Source: Planctomycetota bacterium
GTDB taxonomy: Bacteria > Planctomycetota > UBA1135 > UBA2386
Reading direction: 5' to 3'
DNA length: 64,000 nt
NCBI GenBank assembly: GCA_020638735.1
Contig: JACKHZ010000010.1
Location: 434,001 to 498,000 of the forward strand
The notes beneath the pieces were generated by a model. The model saw only the letters and a program-made list of their open reading frames with translations. It was not told the origin of the DNA and did not search any database. This document shows, in pieces, positions 1 through 8,749 of the stretch. Position 1 is the first letter of the stretch; every line of letters begins with the position of its first letter. The position numbers and the translations under genes are program-made.

Positions 1-19
1 GGGCACGGATCGACGGCAG

Positions 20-2017
20 GTGACACGGCGCGGCGCCGTCCTCGCGCTGGTCGCGGCGGCGCTGCTGCTCGTCGTCACGTCGGTGGCATGGCTTCGCCTG
101 CACCCCGCCGTCGCGACGACGACGGTGGTGGCCGATGCCCGGGCGTTGCCCGCGATCGGTGAAACTGGCGAGCCTGCGGTGCTCGAAGGGGAACTCGAGC
201 TGGCGCCGCGCGATGCCGTGTCCGGGCCTGCGCGCAATCGCCACGCGTCGGAGCCGTTTCCGTCGCCGGAAGTCGCGTTCGTCGTCGCCGTCGTCGAGGG
301 GGCGCCGGCGGACTGCTCGGTGCGCGTCGTCATCGCGCCGCTCGAAGTCTCGGGGGACGTTGCGCTGGTCGGTGGCTGCGGCGAAGTGCGTCTGCCAGCC
401 GTGTCCGGGATCCCGCTCGTGGTCCGCGGCGAAGTGCTCCCGGAACGCGGCGGAGTCCGGTTCTTCCTCGAGCCGACCCCGGTGCAGGTGGAACCCGGGA
501 CGGAGCAGACGGTCCGTCTGCGAGTCGCCCAGGGTCACCAGGTCGTCGTGCGCGTGCACGGCCCGTCGGCGTCGCTCAGGTCCAGCCTCGTCGTCGAGGC
601 GGTCGCGGAGACGGACGGACTGGCCGACGACGATCGGGCGGTCTGTCCGACTGGGGACGACGGCTGCGCGCGCTTCGTGCTGCCTGCCGGTCGCTACCAC
701 TTCGTCTGCGGATCGGACTTGGAGCAGGTGGCGCTGCGTCGCCGCGACGGTGCCGCGCTGGTCGTGCCCATCGAGGGCGACGCCGTGCTCGACGTCGAGC
801 CCGTCGAGCAACTGGCCGGCTTCCAGGTGCGCGATGCCGGTCGCGTCGTGTCGCATCGCATGCAGCTGCGCGGCCTTCTGCGCCGGTTCCAGGGACCGCC
901 GCCGACCGAGTGCAGTGTGGTTGCCCGCAGCCGTTTCCAGACGTGCCGCGGCTGCTGGGTGGCAACCGAGCGCCGTTCCGTGAGGTGGCTGCGGACCAGC
1001 GACCTGCAGTGGGTCGGTGACGTAACGACCGTCGACCTCGACGACGACGACGACGATGCGACGTTGCGGGTCGTCGCCGAACTGCCAGGGGATTGCTTCG
1101 CGTCCCTCGCCGTCGCGGCGACTTCGCTGTCGAGCGGCGCAGCCGCGAGCTCCAGCGGCAACACCTCGCCGTTCGAACTGCGGTTGGCGCCCGGTGACTA
1201 TCACCTCGCCTGGCGGTGCAGCGGCGCGCCGGGCCCCGTGATCGCGACCCTCGTGCGCCTCGCGCCGGGAGAGGTCCGTCTGCTGTACGCGACGCCGCCG
1301 ACGCTGCAGCCGTGGACCGTCCTGCTGCGCGATCTGCCGACGTTGGGTATCGCCGGACAATCGGCCACCGCATGCGTCGGGGAAGGGTGGGCGCTCGGCT
1401 GCCAGGCGGACGGGGTGGTCCCGTTCCTGATGCAGTCGTCGCCGAGCACCGAGACCGCTGCGTCACTCCGGGCCCTCCTGCTCAAGGTCGCGTTCCCCGC
1501 CCGCATCTCCGCGATCGACGGGGCTTCCCGGACCTTCGAGGTCTGCCACGGACTCACCGCCGCCGACATCGTGCATGTCTCTTCGCGCGGGCTCGGCGAT
1601 GGCGAACGGCGCATCGAGCTGCGCAGCGAACTCGCGGACATGCCGATGCCCGCGCAGCTCCCGGCCGGGTTCGACCTGCCGATGGTGCCCGGCAGCGAAC
1701 GTCGCGGCTGTCTGATCGAGAAGGTCGACGGCGTCGACCAGGTAACCGCCTGGTTCTCGGCGCGGCATGGTGCGCACGAGTTGCTGGTGGAGCCGCGCGG
1801 CCATTGGGCGACGGTGCGCATCGGGCTCGCCGATGCCCAGGCGACCGTGTCGATCGACGGCGACTCCGGCATGGACCCGATCGCCGTAGCGTGGTCCCAC
1901 GGGCCGGGCGAGCTGCGCGTGTTCGTCGCCGACGGCACCACCGCCGTGCACGTCGACATGCAGCCCGGCGGGCGCTTCACGTTTGCGCCGGCCGCGACCG
2001 AGATGGTCGCGCGCTGA
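20..2017 (+). CDS. Membrane-anchored hypothetical protein, 665 aa
   Basis: I do not recognise a family. The GTG-started frame opens with two arginines and then a hydrophobic segment at about residues 6-25, which fits an uncleaved N-terminal membrane anchor. The rest (about 640 residues) is rich in Val, Ala, Asp and Arg, has scattered cysteines and looks like several beta-rich domains. A run of six aspartates lies near residue 342. It ends 11 bases before the convergent thyX stop. Only 19 bases precede the start in this window, so a more upstream start cannot be excluded. The role is unknown; an extracytoplasmic location is inferred from the anchor alone. Confidence 0.7.
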   Translation: MTRRGAVLALVAAALLLVVTSVAWLRLHPAVATTTVVADARALPAIGETGEPAVLEGELELAPRDAVSGPARNRHASEPFPSPEVAFVVAVVEGAPADCSVRVVIAPLEVSGDVALVGGCGEVRLPAVSGIPLVVRGEVLPERGGVRFFLEPTPVQVEPGTEQTVRLRVAQGHQVVVRVHGPSASLRSSLVVEAVAETDGLADDDRAVCPTGDDGCARFVLPAGRYHFVCGSDLEQVALRRRDGAALVVPIEGDAVLDVEPVEQLAGFQVRDAGRVVSHRMQLRGLLRRFQGPPPTECSVVARSRFQTCRGCWVATERRSVRWLRTSDLQWVGDVTTVDLDDDDDDATLRVVAELPGDCFASLAVAATSLSSGAAASSSGNTSPFELRLAPGDYHLAWRCSGAPGPVIATLVRLAPGEVRLLYATPPTLQPWTVLLRDLPTLGIAGQSATACVGEGWALGCQADGVVPFLMQSSPSTETAASLRALLLKVAFPARISAIDGASRTFEVCHGLTAADIVHVSSRGLGDGERRIELRSELADMPMPAQLPAGFDLPMVPGSERRGCLIEKVDGVDQVTAWFSARHGAHELLVEPRGHWATVRIGLADAQATVSIDGDSGMDPIAVAWSHGPGELRVFVADGTTAVHVDMQPGGRFTFAPAATEMVAR

Positions 2018-2028
2018 CCCCCGCGCGC

Positions 2029-3648
2029 CTACGCGTCGCCGGCGGACTGCATGCGGCGCTGGCGACGTTCGTCGGCGGTCATCTCGCTGTCGAGGCGGCC
2101 GAGGAACGCGTCGCCTTCCTTGGCGCGGATGAAGCGCGCGAACAGCGGCGACACGTTGCGCACGTGGGCCAGCATGTCGAGCGCGACCTGGCGGTAGGAG
2201 AAGTGGCCCTCCGGTCCGCTGCGCAGCTCGATGAAGTAGGCGGTCTGCCGCGGGTCGAACACCAGCCGCACGCGCTGCAGGAAGCCGAACGGCGCCACGT
2301 AGCCCGATGCGTGCGGGAAGCGTGCGGCGACGCGCTGCTGGCGTTCGGCGGCGCGCGCCATCACGGCCTCGTACTCGCCGGCGAGCCCGGCCTCGCGCAT
2401 CAGCGGCGGCACCGCGAAGCCGTGCACCGTGGTCAGCAGCTGCTGCTGCTGGAAGCCCTTGCGATGCCGGCCGATGTCGCGGTAGGCGCCGAAGTCGAGC
2501 ACGGTCTCGAACTCGAACGGGTCGCCGCCCTCGAGCGCCTGCGGCCACGCGTCGTGGGGGCCGCGCTGCGCCATCAGCTTGTCGAGCAGGGCCGCGCGCT
2601 GACCGTCGCTCATCGCCTTCGTGCGTTCGACCAGCGCCGAGAACGGCAGCTGGCTGACTTCGAAGAGCAACGACGCGAGCAGCCGATCGTCGAGGTCGTG
2701 GTCGTGGCGCAGCAGCGTCGTATGCCCGTCGGCCGGGCCGGTGTGCTTCGGCGCCTCGGCCACGCCCAGCTCGCGCGCCACCTGCGGCAGCAGCTCGTGC
2801 AGCGCCTTGGCGAACGCGTTGGGCCTGGCGTGGCGCAGCAGCGTCGGCAGGATCGACTCCGCCTGTTGCTGCATGCGCTCGCCGACCAGCCGGAACTCGG
2901 CCAGCGGGTGGCTCTGCAGCTCGGTGACGACGTCGCTCATCGTGCGCGCGTCCGCGACCATGCCCCACTTGGTGAACACCGCGGGGGTGAGCAGGTACCG
3001 CGCCGCGTCGAACGCTTCGGCCTTGAGCGTGCGCAGCCACGGCCCTTCCTTCTCGCCGGCCGCGAGCGGCCGCAGCCGCTGCAGGTGCGCGAGCAGCGTC
3101 TCGGTGGCGCGCGTGTAGAGCGCGAAGGTCTCGTCGATCACCGCCGCGTAGTCGGCGGCGACGTCGCCGCCGGCCGCGATCACGTCGGGGTCGCGCCAGT
3201 GCGTCTCGGCGCCGAACGAGATGTAGCGCGTCGACGACTCCTCGAAGCTGCAGCGGCGCTCGCGCTGGATGAAGCGCGTGACCAGCTGCGAGACGCGTTC
3301 GACGGCGAGGTGCACGACCGAGCCCTCGCGCAGCGAGTTGTGGCCGTGGTCGATGGCGTAGGTCTTGAGGAACTGGCCCGACTTGTCGGCCATGACCTCG
3401 GACAGCACGTCGCGGCGGCCTTCGACCGGCAGGTCCTCGAGCTGCTTGCGCTGGGCGGCGAGGCCCTGGCGCAGCCGGTCGAGGAACTGGTCGCGCATCG
3501 ACTTGCTCGAGCGCGAGTAGACGCCGTTGAGCGTCGCCGCGACCTCGGCAGGCAGGTTGCGCACCAGATAGATGTCGGCGTGATCGCTGCCGTCGACGAC
3601 CGAGAAGTAGGTCTCGAGCAGGCGCCGTTCGAAGTCGGAGTAGGCCAT
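2029..3648 (-). CDS. thyX: FAD-dependent thymidylate synthase-like protein, duplicated ThyX architecture
   Basis: ThyX enzymes methylate dUMP to dTMP with methylenetetrahydrofolate, using reduced FAD. This protein is 539 aa, about twice the usual ThyX length (roughly 220-260 aa). The first half has a clear ThyX signature at residues 129-142, RERRCSFEESSTRY, fitting the RHR-x7-S pattern with Glu in place of His. A preceding His-Asn-Ser-Leu-Arg-Glu segment (103-108) corresponds to the region where ThyX proteins carry a conserved histidine. The second half has RHRKGFQQQQ at 394-403, which keeps RHR but lacks the serine seven residues later. I read this as two ThyX-like domains, one possibly degenerate. 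Catalytic competence is not proven. A 39-codon membrane-protein gene lies 12 bases upstream on the same strand. Confidence 0.82.
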   Translation of the reverse strand: MAYSDFERRLLETYFSVVDGSDHADIYLVRNLPAEVAATLNGVYSRSSKSMRDQFLDRLRQGLAAQRKQLEDLPVEGRRDVLSEVMADKSGQFLKTYAIDHGHNSLREGSVVHLAVERVSQLVTRFIQRERRCSFEESSTRYISFGAETHWRDPDVIAAGGDVAADYAAVIDETFALYTRATETLLAHLQRLRPLAAGEKEGPWLRTLKAEAFDAARYLLTPAVFTKWGMVADARTMSDVVTELQSHPLAEFRLVGERMQQQAESILPTLLRHARPNAFAKALHELLPQVARELGVAEAPKHTGPADGHTTLLRHDHDLDDRLLASLLFEVSQLPFSALVERTKAMSDGQRAALLDKLMAQRGPHDAWPQALEGGDPFEFETVLDFGAYRDIGRHRKGFQQQQLLTTVHGFAVPPLMREAGLAGEYEAVMARAAERQQRVAARFPHASGYVAPFGFLQRVRLVFDPRQTAYFIELRSGPEGHFSYRQVALDMLAHVRNVSPLFARFIRAKEGDAFLGRLDSEMTADERRQRRMQSAGDA

Positions 3649-3660
3649 CGCCGGACCGGG

Positions 3661-3780
3661 TCAGCTGCGGCGGAAGCGGCGGGCCATCAGCAGGAACGTG
3701 GCGACCGCGCCCATGGCGACGCCGGCGGCGAACGCGATCCAGACGATGGGGGCTTCGAGGGGAGTCAGGTGCAGGAGCAT
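3661..3780 (-). CDS. Small single-pass membrane protein, 39 aa
   Basis: A short frame, MLLHLTPLEA to a C-terminal ARRFRRS, holds one clear hydrophobic helix (about residues 11-32, including AFAAGVAMGAVATFLL) followed by a basic tail, so it should insert with the C-terminus in the cytoplasm. It stops 12 bases before the thyX start codon, on the same strand, which suggests co-transcription. Similar tiny membrane peptides are easily missed by gene callers. The function is unknown; coding status rests on the membrane-like composition and operon spacing. Confidence 0.55.
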   Translation of the reverse strand: MLLHLTPLEAPIVWIAFAAGVAMGAVATFLLMARRFRRS

Positions 3781-3889
3781 CGGCGCATCGGAGCGCTGCC
3801 GCGGCGCCGGAGCAAGCCGCAGCGCGCCTTCCTGTCAGCCGATCTGCGTCGGGCCGGAAGCCGTCGTCACCGGCCGGCCGCGCAGCAGG

Positions 3890-4558
3890 TCACATCGACG
3901 CCCAGAGGTCGAGCTGCCGAGGGTCGTTGACCTTGCCCTCCTCGTTCTTGGTCACGAGCAACGCCTCGGCGATGTTCTGTGCCTCGCGGCCGACGGCGAG
4001 CAGCTTGCGCGAGCCGTTCTTGCCGACCTGGTACTTGCCCAGCAGGTGCCAGCCGTTCATGCCGGTCGGGGTCAGGTCGCGGATCATGATCTGATCGCCG
4101 TCGGTCTTCCACATGCCGCGCGACCACGACGTGTCGGTGCTGCCCTGCTTCTGCTTGCCGTCGGTCGACTCGTAGTAGTTGTGGAAGCTCTGCTCGACCC
4201 AGCTGCCGTTGGCGAAGAACTGGATCTGCTTGTGCTTCTTGTAGACGGCCGGCTTCTTCTTGCCGAAGAGGAAGGCGTACTCGCCGACGGGCAGCGTCAT
4301 CTTGCACTCGTACCGCCCCACGACCTGCGCGTCGCGCGCCTCGTCGTGACCTTCGCCGGCGACGTTGAGGTCCTTGACGTTCTTCTTCTCGAACTCCTCG
4401 CGCGCGATCCGTCGTTGCTCGGCCTTGGCCGCCTGCTCGGCGTGATAGGCGGTCTTCTGTTCCTCGGTCATCCCGTACGTCGGGTCGAACACCGAGCAGC
4501 TGACGGAGAACATCGCCACGAGGGAGGCGGCGATGACGGCGATCCTGGTCGTCTTCAT
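3890..4558 (-). CDS. Predicted lipoprotein, 222 aa, unknown function
   Basis: The ATG at 4558 gives MKTTRIAVIAASLVAMFSVSC, a lipoprotein-type signal peptide with the candidate lipidated cysteine at residue 21 (the -3 position is not the usual Leu, so the lipobox is weak). The upstream frame is Arg/Pro-rich and not signal-like, so this start is preferred. The mature part has a charged, Lys/Glu-rich region (about 35-60) and then a compact domain with many aromatic and Gly residues. A TAGGAT box ends seven bases before the ATG. It diverges from the exported repeat protein at 4775. No family recognised. Confidence 0.72.
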   Translation of the reverse strand: MKTTRIAVIAASLVAMFSVSCSVFDPTYGMTEEQKTAYHAEQAAKAEQRRIAREEFEKKNVKDLNVAGEGHDEARDAQVVGRYECKMTLPVGEYAFLFGKKKPAVYKKHKQIQFFANGSWVEQSFHNYYESTDGKQKQGSTDTSWSRGMWKTDGDQIMIRDLTPTGMNGWHLLGKYQVGKNGSRKLLAVGREAQNIAEALLVTKNEEGKVNDPRQLDLWASM

Positions 4559-4565
4559 CCGCCGT

Positions 4566-4571
4566 ATCCTA
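4566..4571 (-). promoter_or_regulatory. -10-like box TAGGAT, possible leaderless promoter
   Basis: TAGGAT on the minus strand sits seven bases before the ATG at 4558, so initiation at the normal distance would start the transcript at or next to the start codon. No good -35 element was found. Confidence 0.4.
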
Positions 4572-4774
4572 GGGAGCCGGGTCGGGGATTCCGCCCGGGA
4601 ACCTGGGCGGGGCCGGGAGGTGGGACGGGTCGAGCAGGGCCTCCGTGCTGGCCCCCGCCCGATTGCTTCGAGGGCCATGCGGTTTTCCCGCCGTGCGCTC
4701 CGCGCCGGGCACCAACGTCCTCCATGCGGTATCTAGACGCTCCAGCCCTCTTCCGACCCGCACCTGGAGCACGC

Positions 4775-6829
4775 ATGACCCCGACCCTTCGCTGTGTGAC
4801 CGTCTTCGCTCTCGCCGCCTCGCCCACGATGGCCCAGACCCTCGTCGACCTGCACGGTGAGGTCGTGCTCGCCTGCGGTGATCCCGCTCCGGGCCTACCG
4901 GGCGTCACGGTCTTCGACACTGCTTTCGCGTTCGACCCGCCCGTGATCGACGCCAACGGGACGATGGTGTTCCGTTGCCGCCTCGATGGCGCCGTCAGCG
5001 CCGCCAACGCCGACGACCGTGCGGTGTTCATGGGCCGCGCCAATGGCGACCTGCAGCTCGTCGTGCAGTGTGGCACCCAGGCGCCCGGCCTGCCCGCCGG
5101 CACTCTGCTGCGGAGCAGCAGCACGACCGCTGGCAGCGGCGGCCTCGACGCGGACATCCTGCTGAGCCCGTTCGGCGAGCTCGTCTGGTTCGGCAGCAGC
5201 ATCTACGACCCGATCAATCCCGCCAATACGCCGACGACGTCCGACTCTGCGGCGTTCTGGGGGCCGATCGGCGGCTTGACCGTGCTCGCTCGCGAAGGCG
5301 AACAGGTGCCGGTGCTGCCAGCCGGCGTGCTCTATGGCTCGCAGTCGTCGTTCTCGCGGCAGTACCACAAGATCAACAGCCAGGGGCGCGTCGCGCTGCA
5401 GACCGCGCTCACCGGCGCAGTGACCAGCGCCGATGACTGCGTGTTCTTGACCGGAACGCCGGGAGCGCTCGAGGTCGTCGCTCGCGAGGGTGACGCGGTC
5501 GACGGTTCGGGGCTCACCTGGTCGCCCGTCAGCGGCTCCAACCTGAGCTACTCGTCGGCGATCAACGACTACGGCCAGATCCTGCTCGACTGCAAGTTCG
5601 CCGGGCCGGTGACGGCGAGCAACGACCGCGCGCTGGCGATCTGGACGCCGGGAGTCGGCGCGACCATCCTGACTCGCGAAGGCGACCAGGCGCACGGCAT
5701 GGCGCCGGGGATCATCATGACCGGCAGTCCGAGCCGCGGCGGCAACTCGTGGAACAACTCGGGCAACACCGCCTGGCTGTGGACCCTCAACGACGGCGGC
5801 GTGACCATCACCGCGCTCAACGACCGCGCGATCTTCTACGGCGGCCTCGGCGGCGTCGCGCTGGTCGTGCAGGAAGGCGATCCGACCGGCCTCGTCACCG
5901 GCGAGCGCTTCGGCACGATCGACTACGCCTCGATCACCAGCAACGAGGCCGGCACCATCGCCTTCGCCTCGACGATGGTCGACGCCGCCGGCGTCGCGCT
6001 GCCGGCCGACGTCGACGGCGCGGTGTTCGTCGGCACCACCGGCAACTGGACCGTCGTGCTGCGCGAAGGCGACGTCGTCGCAGCCGTTCCGCCGACGGTC
6101 AACGGCCCGTGGGTCTGCACCAGCATCCAGACGACCGACCCGAACCTGAACTCGCGCGGCCAGATGTTGCTGTCGACGAGCCTCAACGACGGCGCCACGA
6201 CGCTGACCCACTGGCTGATCTACGACCCGGCGATCGGTCTGCAGCTGCTGCGCGACACCTCCGAGACCTACACGACCGTGCAGGGCACCGGCCAGGCGAC
6301 GACCAGTGTCAGCTACGTCGGCACCCAGACCGGCTGCGACGGCAGCCCGTGCTGGTTCAACAACAACGGCGACTTCGCCTACCGTCAGTCCGTCACCGGC
6401 GCCGTGTCGGCGGTGATGATGCGTGGTCACAGCGGCAACCTGATCGCGAAGCCGAGCTCGATGTCGGCGGCCAGCGGCGGCACCCAGACGTTCGTCATCG
6501 ACGCCGGTCCGAGCCACGCGTTCAACATCTACGCCCTGGTCGGCTCGATGAGCGGAACGCGCCCCGGCACGCAGTTCCCGGCGTTCGGTCCGCTGGTCGT
6601 CCCATTGGTCTCCGACTCGTGGACGCAGGCGACGATCGAGTTGTTCAACTCGTCGATCTACAGCAACACGCTGTGGATCACCGACGCCAACGGCCGCGCG
6701 ACCGCGACCTTCAACCTGCCGCCGGCGACGGGCATCGCTGCCATCGACCTCTACCACGCCGTCGTCGGCCTCGACCTCAGCCTGCTGGAGACGTTCGTCA
6801 CCGAGCCGAGCGCGCTGCGCATCTACTGA
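4775..6829 (+). CDS. Exported tandem-repeat protein with NxxG repeats, 684 aa
   Basis: The start at 4775 gives a signal peptide, MTPTLRCVTVFALAASPTMAQ, cleaved after AQ. The mature chain repeats a pattern of about 60-70 residues: an acidic 'REGD' turn (AREGDAV, TREGDQA, VQEGDPT, LREGDVV) alternating with an N-x-x-G strand motif (NSQGRVALQ, NDYGQILLD, NEAGTIAFA, NSRGQMLLS, NNNGDFAYR). This resembles the 'choice-of-anchor tandem repeat NxxGxxxAF' surface proteins. A distinct C-terminal beta domain (about the last 120 residues) follows. It is probably a secreted or surface beta-propeller-like protein of unknown role. GC3 is very high, as in the neighbours. Confidence 0.82.
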   Translation: MTPTLRCVTVFALAASPTMAQTLVDLHGEVVLACGDPAPGLPGVTVFDTAFAFDPPVIDANGTMVFRCRLDGAVSAANADDRAVFMGRANGDLQLVVQCGTQAPGLPAGTLLRSSSTTAGSGGLDADILLSPFGELVWFGSSIYDPINPANTPTTSDSAAFWGPIGGLTVLAREGEQVPVLPAGVLYGSQSSFSRQYHKINSQGRVALQTALTGAVTSADDCVFLTGTPGALEVVAREGDAVDGSGLTWSPVSGSNLSYSSAINDYGQILLDCKFAGPVTASNDRALAIWTPGVGATILTREGDQAHGMAPGIIMTGSPSRGGNSWNNSGNTAWLWTLNDGGVTITALNDRAIFYGGLGGVALVVQEGDPTGLVTGERFGTIDYASITSNEAGTIAFASTMVDAAGVALPADVDGAVFVGTTGNWTVVLREGDVVAAVPPTVNGPWVCTSIQTTDPNLNSRGQMLLSTSLNDGATTLTHWLIYDPAIGLQLLRDTSETYTTVQGTGQATTSVSYVGTQTGCDGSPCWFNNNGDFAYRQSVTGAVSAVMMRGHSGNLIAKPSSMSAASGGTQTFVIDAGPSHAFNIYALVGSMSGTRPGTQFPAFGPLVVPLVSDSWTQATIELFNSSIYSNTLWITDANGRATATFNLPPATGIAAIDLYHAVVGLDLSLLETFVTEPSALRIY

Positions 6830-6847
6830 CGCGGGTTTGGCCGCCCG

Positions 6848-7585
6848 TCAGCGGCCGCTGTCGCGCGCCTTCTCGGCCTGCTCCTCGCGCCACAGCTGCG
6901 TGCGCGCCGCCATCACCGCCTTCTCGATCGCGTCGAGCGCCGCGCGCGCGGCCTCGCGGCTCAGCGCGCGTCGCAGCTGCCGCAGGCCCGCGGCGATCGT
7001 GTCGGCGCTGTCGCTGTGGCGGTTCCGGAAGTGCACCGTCGTCGGCGCGCCGTTGTAGAGGTTCTGGCCGAACACCGAGTTGAAGCTCGCGGTCGCGGTC
7101 TGCCACTTGGAGTCGTCGAAGGCGACCGCGTCCCAGCCATCGCCGATGTCGGTCGCGGTCGTCGTCACCTTCCACGAGACGTCGCTGATCAGCTCGCGTG
7201 CTTCGCCCTCGGCGTCGGTCCACAGCACCCAGCAGGCGAACGCGCCAGGGCCGCCGGTGTTCTTGGCCTCGACGGCGACGACGTTGTCCCGGTCGAGCTG
7301 CTCGAGATCGACGACCGTGACGTCCATCCACGAGGCGGCAGTGGCGACCTCCTTGCCGTTGACCAGCACGCGGCACTCGTTGTCGCACGAGAACACCAGC
7401 CGCGCCGTCGTCACCTTGTCGGGCAGCGGGAAGCGGCGACGCAGCCACACGTCCTGGTCGTCCGGGTTGCTCGACCAGATGCGATCGGCCGGCCCTGCGG
7501 CTGCCGGGTCCAGGTCGAGCTGCTGGGCGAGCGCGGTGACGTGGAGCGCGAACGCGGCGAACGCGGCGGCGGTGGGGCGGCGCAT
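6848..7585 (-). CDS. Exported protein with jelly-roll (sugar-binding-like) domain, 245 aa
   Basis: The ATG at 7585 gives MRRPTAAAFAAFALHVTALAQ, a signal peptide ending in AQ. Residues about 30-175 read as a galactose-binding-like beta sandwich: WLRRRFPLP, then ARLVFSCDNECRVLVNGKEV, the strand pattern found in N-terminal domains of rhamnosidases and family 2 glycosidases. The C-terminal 60 residues are helical and highly charged. No catalytic domain is attached. It converges with the repeat protein ending at 6829. Carbohydrate binding is an inference from fold resemblance only. Confidence 0.72.
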   Translation of the reverse strand: MRRPTAAAFAAFALHVTALAQQLDLDPAAAGPADRIWSSNPDDQDVWLRRRFPLPDKVTTARLVFSCDNECRVLVNGKEVATAASWMDVTVVDLEQLDRDNVVAVEAKNTGGPGAFACWVLWTDAEGEARELISDVSWKVTTTATDIGDGWDAVAFDDSKWQTATASFNSVFGQNLYNGAPTTVHFRNRHSDSADTIAAGLRQLRRALSREAARAALDAIEKAVMAARTQLWREEQAEKARDSGR

Positions 7586-7592
7586 GGGGCAC

Positions 7593-7598
7593 ATCCTA
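7593..7598 (-). promoter_or_regulatory. -10-like box TAGGAT before the jelly-roll gene
   Basis: The same TAGGAT hexamer and the same seven-base gap to ATG as at 4566-4571, again without a Shine-Dalgarno sequence. Confidence 0.4.
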
Positions 7599-7647
7599 CC
7601 GACGGCGCGAGTTGCCGGCCGGTCGCGGCTCGGCGGCATGTTCGCCA

Positions 7648-7708
7648 GCCCCCGGTCGTGCACTCTGGGGCATGCCACGGAAAGGCAGACGCCTCGGGAT
7701 CGGGAGGG
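7648..7708. repeat. 61-bp direct repeat, copy A
   Basis: This segment matches 8750-8810 without gaps at about 52 of 61 positions. Identical blocks are GCCCCCGGTCGTGCACT, GGGGCATGC and GCCTCGGGATCGGGAGGG. The two copies bracket the YhcG-like nuclease gene. Copy A contains the GGGAGGG that can serve as the ribosome-binding site of the nuclease. Confidence 0.85.
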
Positions 7709-7713
7709 CCGCG

Positions 7714-8745
7714 GTGCCGGACGAGCCGGCCACCGTTCCCGCCGGCTACGACGAGCTGCTGCGGGAGGTGAAGGGTCGCGTGCGGACGGCGCGCGTTGCG
7801 GCGGCGACGGCCGTCAACCGGGAGCTGGTGCTGCTCTACTGGTCGATCGGTCGGGACATCCTCGAGCGGCAGCGGCGGCTCGGTTGGGGGGCGAAGGTCG
7901 TCGACCAGCTGGCGCGGGACCTGCGGCTCGAGTTCCCCGAGGCGAAGGGGTTCTCCGCACGCAACATCAGGTACATGCGGAGGTTCGCGGAGGCGTGGCC
8001 CGACGAGTCAATTGTGCAACGGGTCGTTGCACAATTGCCCTGGGGGCTCGGTGTCCGGCTGCTGGAGAAGGTCGACGACCACGACGAGCGCCTCTGGTAC
8101 GCACGAAAGGCCATCGAGAACGGTTGGAGTCGCGAGGTGCTCGTGCTGCACATCGAGCGCGACTTGTTCGCCGCGCACGGCGGCGCGATCACCAACTTCG
8201 CCGCGACGCTGCCGCCGACCGAGTCCGACCTCGCCCGCGAGATCCTGAAGGACCCTTACCAGCTCGACTTCCTCGGCATCGCCGACGACGCCAACGAACG
8301 CGCGATCGAGCGCGGGCTCGTGCAGCACATGCGGGACTTCCTGCTCGAGCTCGGCCGTGGCTTCGCCTTCGTCGGCAGCCAGGTGCCGCTGACGGTCGAT
8401 GGCGAGCAGTTCTTCGTCGACCTGCTCTTCTACCATCTGCGTCTGCGCCGCTTCGTCGTCGTCGAACTGAAGATCGGGCGGCTGCGACCGGAGCACACCG
8501 GCCAGCTCAACTTCTACCTGTCCGCCGTCGACGACCTGCTGCGCCACCCCGACGACTTGCCGAGCATCGGACTGATCTTGTGCAAGGATCGCTCGGCGAC
8601 GATCGCCGAATACGCGCTGCGCGGCACCACGCAGCCGATGGCCGTGTCGCAGTTCGAGCTGACCAAGGCGTTGCCGCGTGAGCTGATGGAGCAGCTGCCC
8701 AGCACCGCCGCGCTCGAAGCAGAACTGCGCCGATCCCCGCGGTGA
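7714..8745 (+). CDS. YhcG/DUF1016-family PDDEXK nuclease-domain protein
   Basis: About 343 aa. The N-terminal half has the helical DUF1016 signature (AAATAVNRELVLLYWSIGRDIL, then a winged region with SARNIRYMRRF and AQLPWG). The C-terminal half has a PDDEXK-type core: FFVDLLFYH near residue 235, VVVELKIG near 249 (the E-x-K pair) and a conserved GQLNFYL. Such proteins are stand-alone or restriction-system-associated nucleases; no methylase is nearby. I prefer the GTG at 7714 because GGGAGGG lies five bases upstream; an in-frame ATG at 7672 would start inside the repeat. The gene is bracketed by a 61-bp direct repeat and contains a 29-base perfect palindrome, both suggesting transfer. Confidence 0.85.
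   Translation: MPDEPATVPAGYDELLREVKGRVRTARVAAATAVNRELVLLYWSIGRDILERQRRLGWGAKVVDQLARDLRLEFPEAKGFSARNIRYMRRFAEAWPDESIVQRVVAQLPWGLGVRLLEKVDDHDERLWYARKAIENGWSREVLVLHIERDLFAAHGGAITNFAATLPPTESDLAREILKDPYQLDFLGIADDANERAIERGLVQHMRDFLLELGRGFAFVGSQVPLTVDGEQFFVDLLFYHLRLRRFVVVELKIGRLRPEHTGQLNFYLSAVDDLLRHPDDLPSIGLILCKDRSATIAEYALRGTTQPMAVSQFELTKALPRELMEQLPSTAALEAELRRSPR
8009..8037. repeat. Perfect 13-bp inverted repeat with 3-base loop inside the nuclease gene
   Basis: Left arm CAATTGTGCAACG (8009-8021), loop GGT, right arm CGTTGCACAATTG (8025-8037), with no mismatch. It is far more AT-rich than its surroundings and encodes the IVQRVVAQLP stretch before the conserved PWG. There is no T-run after it, so it is not a simple terminator. 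Confidence 0.95.
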
Positions 8746-8749
8746 GCTT

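Noticed and set aside
1041..1058. Run of six Asp codons that might be a repeat-expansion site
   Set aside because: Short, in frame and consistent with an acidic loop; no period beyond the codons.
1216..3930. A 904-codon plus-strand frame across the end of the first gene and thyX
   Set aside because: Arg-rich artefact, contradicts the ThyX motif on the other strand.
8009..8037. Palindrome as a rho-independent terminator
   Set aside because: Lies in the middle of an intact coding frame and has no T-run after it.
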